Source: Deltaproteobacteria bacterium
Lineage (GTDB): Bacteria > Desulfobacterota > Desulfobulbia > Desulfobulbales > BM004
Direction of reading: 5' to 3'
Assembly (NCBI GenBank): GCA_019312695.1
Contig: JAFDCT010000002.1
Coordinates: 1 to 9,657 of the forward strand
DNA length: 9,657 bases
The position numbers were made by a program, and so were the translations under genes. A model generated the notes under the pieces. The model saw nothing but the letters and a program-made list of their open reading frames with translations, did not search any database and was not told the DNA's origin. Shown here in pieces: positions 6,834 through 9,657 of this stretch; the first letter of the stretch is position 1; each line of letters starts with the position of its first letter.

Positions 6834-8156
6834 ATGGATATAATACTATTAGCCACTATGGCTCTCCTGGGTCTTTATATGGCCTGGAACATAGGGGCAA
6901 ATGATGTGGCCAATTCAATGGCCGATGCTGTCGGTTCAGGGGCTTTATCCGTCAAACATGCGGTCATTGCCGCAGGTATCTGTGAGTTTGCCGGTGCCGT
7001 CCTGGTCGGCTCACATGTTACAGAGACTATCCGTAAGGGTATTGTTGATCCCTCGGTTCTGGCATCGATGCCAGGTTTGCTGGAGGGTGAACCGGCGGCA
7101 CTCCTGGTTATCGGTATGTCGGCCGCCCTGTTATCTGCAGCCATCTGGCTTAATTTTTCCACCTGGACCGGTATGCCGGTTTCCACAACTCATTCAATTG
7201 TCGGAGCGGTTGCCGGGTTCGGCATCGTGGCTGCCGGTATCGGTTCGGTCCACTGGGGCAAGATGGGGCAGATCGTGGCCAGCTGGTTTATCTCTCCCTT
7301 TGCCGGGGGGCTTATGGCCTTTATCATCTTCAAGATTATCAGCAGGTTAATTCTGGGTCATCATAAACCGGTAAAGGCGGCGATCAAAATCACTCCGTAC
7401 ATTGTTTTCTTTTTAGCCATGGTGGTAACCCTTGCCACAATCTATAAAGGATTTAAACACGTCATCAAGGGAATTGACTGGTTGACTGACACCCATACCC
7501 TGCTCATTGCTTTCGTGATAAGCGTTATTGCAACCGTTATTTCCAGGATCCATGTAGCTAAAAAACTGGCAGGCAAGGAGATATTGCCTCTGCCACAACA
7601 GCTTGAACTGGTTGAGAAAGTCTATGTGCCGCTGGTTATCATCAGTTCCTGCGCCGTGGCTTTTGCCCATGGTGCAAATGACGTGGCAAACTCGGTGGGG
7701 CCCTTAGCTGCTGTGGCCAATATTTTACGAACCGGCACTGTGGAGATGAAGGTGCCGGTTCCCCTCTGGATCCTGATGCTGGGCGGTGGCGGTATTGTAT
7801 TGGGTCTTGCCACATATGGCTACAGGGTTATGGCAACGGTTGGCACCAAGATAACTGAAATTACCCCGACCCGTGGTGTTGCCGCCGATATTGCTGCAAC
7901 CGCAACAGTACTGATCTGTACCCGACTGAAACTGCCGGTCTCAACGACCCATGTCCTGGTGGGGGCCATCATGGGGATTGGCCTGGCCCGTGGTCTTGCA
8001 GGTATTGATGCACGCATCGCAAAAAAAATATTCAAATCCTGGATTATCACTGTTCCGGCGGCAGCCATTTTATGCATCGTGCTTTTTCTTATCGGCCGGA
8101 CATTCATGCTTGATTTTGTGCGGGAACTGGTGCTGACTGCCAGGGCTGCTGTTTAA
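6834..8156 (+). CDS. pit: PiT-family inorganic phosphate permease (low-affinity, ion-coupled)
   Basis: A 440-residue inner-membrane transporter (PF01384), near the short end of the bacterial range (E. coli PitA is about 499). The family's two inverted repeats are clear: GANDVANS at 21-28 and again at 280-287, each followed by a TWTGMPVSTTH (110-120) or LKLPVSTTH (365-373) motif and a conserved V-G-A stretch. Roughly ten hydrophobic helices surround a central hydrophilic loop (about 241-262, AKKLAGKEILPLPQQ). By family knowledge it imports phosphate, often as a metal-phosphate complex, with H+ or Na+. ATG 6834 lacks a recognisable ribosome binding site, so translation may depend on coupling with the DUF47 gene ending 27 bases earlier. 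The stop codon overlaps that of convergent nfo. Whether it is specific for phosphate rather than sulfate, which some relatives carry, is inferred from the neighbours. Confidence 0.94.
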   Translation: MDIILLATMALLGLYMAWNIGANDVANSMADAVGSGALSVKHAVIAAGICEFAGAVLVGSHVTETIRKGIVDPSVLASMPGLLEGEPAALLVIGMSAALLSAAIWLNFSTWTGMPVSTTHSIVGAVAGFGIVAAGIGSVHWGKMGQIVASWFISPFAGGLMAFIIFKIISRLILGHHKPVKAAIKITPYIVFFLAMVVTLATIYKGFKHVIKGIDWLTDTHTLLIAFVISVIATVISRIHVAKKLAGKEILPLPQQLELVEKVYVPLVIISSCAVAFAHGANDVANSVGPLAAVANILRTGTVEMKVPVPLWILMLGGGGIVLGLATYGYRVMATVGTKITEITPTRGVAADIAATATVLICTRLKLPVSTTHVLVGAIMGIGLARGLAGIDARIAKKIFKSWIITVPAAAILCIVLFLIGRTFMLDFVRELVLTARAAV

Positions 8157-8171
8157 AGCCTATCTTTTTTT
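8142..8171 (+). terminator. Possible weak rho-independent terminator for the phoU-DUF47-pit transcript
   Basis: A short stem GGCT (8144-8147) / AGCC (8157-8160) with a 9-base loop is followed, four bases later, by seven T (8165-8171) on the plus strand. It spans the end of pit and the end of nfo. The stem is only four pairs and the T run is not adjacent, so termination would be weak at best; the same bases do not form a terminator for nfo on the minus strand. Confidence 0.25.
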
Positions 8172-9016
8172 ATCAGACTTTTCAGTAATTTCAGGTTCTG
8201 TATATCTTCCTTCAGGTCTTTTTCCTTCGGGGTTTCCAGCACCATGGGGTGAGCGGCAAAACGCGGGTCGTTTAGCAGCAGCCGGAAACCTGCCAGCCCG
8301 ATTTTACCCTTGCCGATATGATCATGGCGGTCAACCCTGGAACCCAGCTCTTTTTTTGAATCATTAAGGTGAAAGAATTTCAATCGCTCCAAACCGATTA
8401 TGGTATCAAAATCAGAAAAGGTTTTGCTGTATCCCTTCTCTGAACTGATATCATAACCGGCAGTAAAGCAGTGGCAGGTATCGAAACAGACGCCCAGGCG
8501 GGTACTGTAGTTGGAATGGTCAATTACATAGGCCAGTTCATCAAAGTTGGCGCCAAGACCGGTTCCCTGGCCTGCGGTAGTTTCCAGCAGGACCGTGACC
8601 GATATTGCGTCTTCAGCTTTTTCAAAAGCCCTGTCAAGATTTGCAGTCAGTTGCTTCAGGCCATTTTTTGTCCCGGACCCGACGTGGGAACCGGGGTGCA
8701 TGATGAGGTAGGGTATGGACAGCAGAGAGGCCCGGCATATTTCTTCGGCAAAGGCAGCAATAGCCCTGTTTGATTTTTTGCTGTCAGGGTTAGCCAGGTT
8801 GATGAGATAGGAGTCATGCACAGCAACGGGACCCTGGCCCCAATGCTCCCATGCCTTTTGAAACTGCTCAATCTCTCTAGCAGTTAGTGGCGGAGCACCC
8901 CACTGCCGCTGGTTTTTGGAAAAGATCTGCAGGGACTCACCCCTGACAAAACGTATGCGGTCAAAGGCTTTGTGCAGTCCGCCCTCAATGGACATGTGAG
9001 CACCAAGAAGCGGCAA
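8153..9016 (-). CDS. nfo: Endonuclease IV, AP endonuclease for base excision repair
   Basis: A 287-residue enzyme (E. coli Nfo is 285) that cuts DNA 5' to abasic sites and removes blocked 3' ends, using a three-zinc centre in a TIM barrel. All nine metal ligands are present at positions almost identical to E. coli: His67 (VHDSYLINLA), His107 (MHPGSH), Glu145 (LLETTAGQG), Asp179 and His182 (CFDTCHCFTAGYD), His216 (FHLNDSK), Asp229 and His231 (SRVDRHDHIGKG) and Glu261 (LETP). The N-terminus LLGAHMSIEGGL and FSKNQRQW match the family. The start is TTG at 9016-9014 with GAGG eight bases upstream; the first ATG (codon 8) would cut into the conserved GAH strand, so TTG is preferred. It is convergent with pit and functionally unrelated to the phosphate genes; it is probably expressed alone. 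Confidence 0.96.
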   Translation of the reverse strand: MPLLGAHMSIEGGLHKAFDRIRFVRGESLQIFSKNQRQWGAPPLTAREIEQFQKAWEHWGQGPVAVHDSYLINLANPDSKKSNRAIAAFAEEICRASLLSIPYLIMHPGSHVGSGTKNGLKQLTANLDRAFEKAEDAISVTVLLETTAGQGTGLGANFDELAYVIDHSNYSTRLGVCFDTCHCFTAGYDISSEKGYSKTFSDFDTIIGLERLKFFHLNDSKKELGSRVDRHDHIGKGKIGLAGFRLLLNDPRFAAHPMVLETPKEKDLKEDIQNLKLLKSLIKKDRL

Positions 9017-9345
9017 AATATTTTCCTCAGGTAGAGTTTGAAATACGATTTATAAAATTACGGATCACCTTATTACAGGTTGCAGAAAAAAACAGCCTGA
9101 ATTTTTTGAAATTCTGGCCTGCAGTTTGCATATTTTTGGCAGTGTTTGCCTTTATTACATTCGTCTATTGTATGAAGTGAAAATGGATATAAAGCTTCCA
9201 AAATTGTTGAATCTTTAAATTCAAGGATAATCTGTAAACTATCTTGTTGACCAGAAAACCAAAAAATTATAGGGTAATTAACTTGTTAGTGGATTATTCC
9301 AATCATGTAAGTTGTCTGCCAAGAGTAAATAAGAGGAGGACTCCG
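9017..9345. other. Non-coding AT-rich region between nfo and a secreted-protein gene
   Basis: These 329 bases hold no convincing gene on either strand. On the minus strand, TATAAA at 9054-9049 is a possible -10 for nfo, without a good -35. On the plus strand a stem CAGGTTG/CAGCCTG (9076-9082 with 9093-9099, one G:T pair, 10-base loop) is followed two bases later by six T (9102-9107), shaped like a terminator but with no plus-strand gene just upstream to terminate. Further on, TTGTTG (9204-9209) and GATAAT (9226-9231), 16 bases apart, form a candidate promoter for the gene at 9346. The perfect inverted repeat TTGAAT-N6-ATTCAA (9207-9224) lies inside that promoter. All calls in this stretch are tentative. 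Confidence 0.5.
9204..9231 (+). promoter_or_regulatory. Candidate promoter of the 9346 gene with an embedded inverted repeat
   Basis: TTGTTG (9204-9209) and GATAAT (9226-9231) are separated by 16 bases and read toward the secreted-protein gene, leaving a leader of about 105 bases. The spacer contains the perfect palindromic pair TTGAAT/ATTCAA (9207-9224, 6-base gap), a shape that could bind a dimeric repressor. In AT-rich DNA such matches arise by chance fairly often. Confidence 0.28.
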
Positions 9346-9657
9346 ATGAATGCAAAGATGATGAAGGGCCGGAAAGTTGTTTTTGGGGCCTTAATAATCT
9401 TGCTCGCACTAATCCCCCAATTTGTCACTGCAGCCGAGACATGCGAAGAACGTGAGAATGCGCTGCAGCAGGCAGTGACAGTCCAGGACTATGAGCAGTT
9501 CATAGCAGAAAACAGTCCATGTGAATTGGCCTTTGTTGCTGTACAGAGGCTTGCTTCCGGCCATGTCAATGACAGGGACTGGAAAGCTGCAGCTGATATC
9601 TATAAAAAATACAAGGCCGATTTTCCGGTCATGGCAGAGCGGTTCGATATGATAATC
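9346..9657 (+). CDS. Secreted protein of unknown function (N-terminal part, cut by window edge)
   Basis: The first 104 codons of a gene that continues past the window. ATG 9346 has a strong ribosome binding site (AGGAGG at 9334-9339, six-base spacing), so expression is probably substantial. Residues 1-30 are a signal peptide: a basic start (MNAKMMKGRK), a hydrophobic core (VVFGALIILLALIP) and a likely cleavage after TAA. No lipobox is visible. The mature part is predicted helical and charged, with two cysteines (33, 59), DYEQFIAENSPCELAFVAVQ, a DWKAAADIYKKY segment and ADFPVMAERFD. The spacing of aromatic and alanine positions recalls a TPR-like helical pair, such as those that sometimes precede beta-propeller or OmpA-type domains in exported proteins of this kind of bacterium. 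That link is a weak inference and I do not recognise the gene. It lies 329 bases from nfo and is not obviously tied to the phosphate genes. Confidence 0.85.
   Translation, partial: MNAKMMKGRKVVFGALIILLALIPQFVTAAETCEERENALQQAVTVQDYEQFIAENSPCELAFVAVQRLASGHVNDRDWKAAADIYKKYKADFPVMAERFDMII

Noticed and set aside
9133..9153. Sigma-54-like promoter (TGGCAG followed by TTTGCC)
   Set aside because: The GG and GC elements are separated by 8 bases rather than the required 10.
1..9657. Mobile element, phage, CRISPR or defence island
   Set aside because: No transposase, integrase, inverted terminal repeats, repeat-spacer array or nuclease/helicase cluster is seen; the genes are core housekeeping functions.

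Overview
The window looks like a chromosomal phosphate-acquisition locus from a Gram-negative bacterium of moderate GC. The protein style (long-form PstC and PstA, an SphX-like PstS, a PhoU / DUF47 / PiT cluster) suggests a sulfate-reducing Desulfobacterota lineage, perhaps Desulfobulbales-like. That placement is an impression from protein features, not a database result. Nearly all the DNA is accounted for by recognisable genes, and I see no mobile elements, CRISPR arrays, tRNAs or rRNAs.

Layout. On the minus strand, positions 3157 down to 1 carry pstC, pstA and the first 92 codons of pstS, which runs off the left edge. pstC and pstA overlap by 8 bases; pstS follows after 188 bases and appears to have its own promoter. 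Divergently, on the plus strand, come a PhoR-type sensor kinase (3420-5198), phoU (5382-6050), a DUF47 PhoU-like protein (6135-6806) and a PiT-family phosphate permease (6834-8156). The permease meets nfo (endonuclease IV, minus strand, 9016-8153) tail to tail, with the two stop codons sharing four bases. After a 329-base non-coding stretch, a plus-strand gene for a secreted protein of unknown function starts at 9346 and runs off the right edge.

How the genes work together. PstS binds phosphate in the periplasm and PstC/PstA form the channel of the high-affinity ABC importer; the ATPase PstB is not in the window. PiT is the low-affinity ion-coupled importer, with DUF47 as its likely accessory regulator. 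PhoR and PhoU are the sensing and signalling arm; the partner response regulator PhoB is also not in the window. The clearest regulatory signal is a pair of near-identical Pho-box-like arrays upstream of pstC and of pstS. Each has three TTAA-cored hexamers exactly 11 bases apart, lies on the minus strand, and is followed 12-13 bases later by a candidate -10 element.

I did not find a clearly undescribed biological system. The points most worth a second look are the matched Pho-box arrays, the unusual gene order (pstS after pstA; phoU joined to the DUF47-PiT pair), and the unidentified secreted protein at the right edge.
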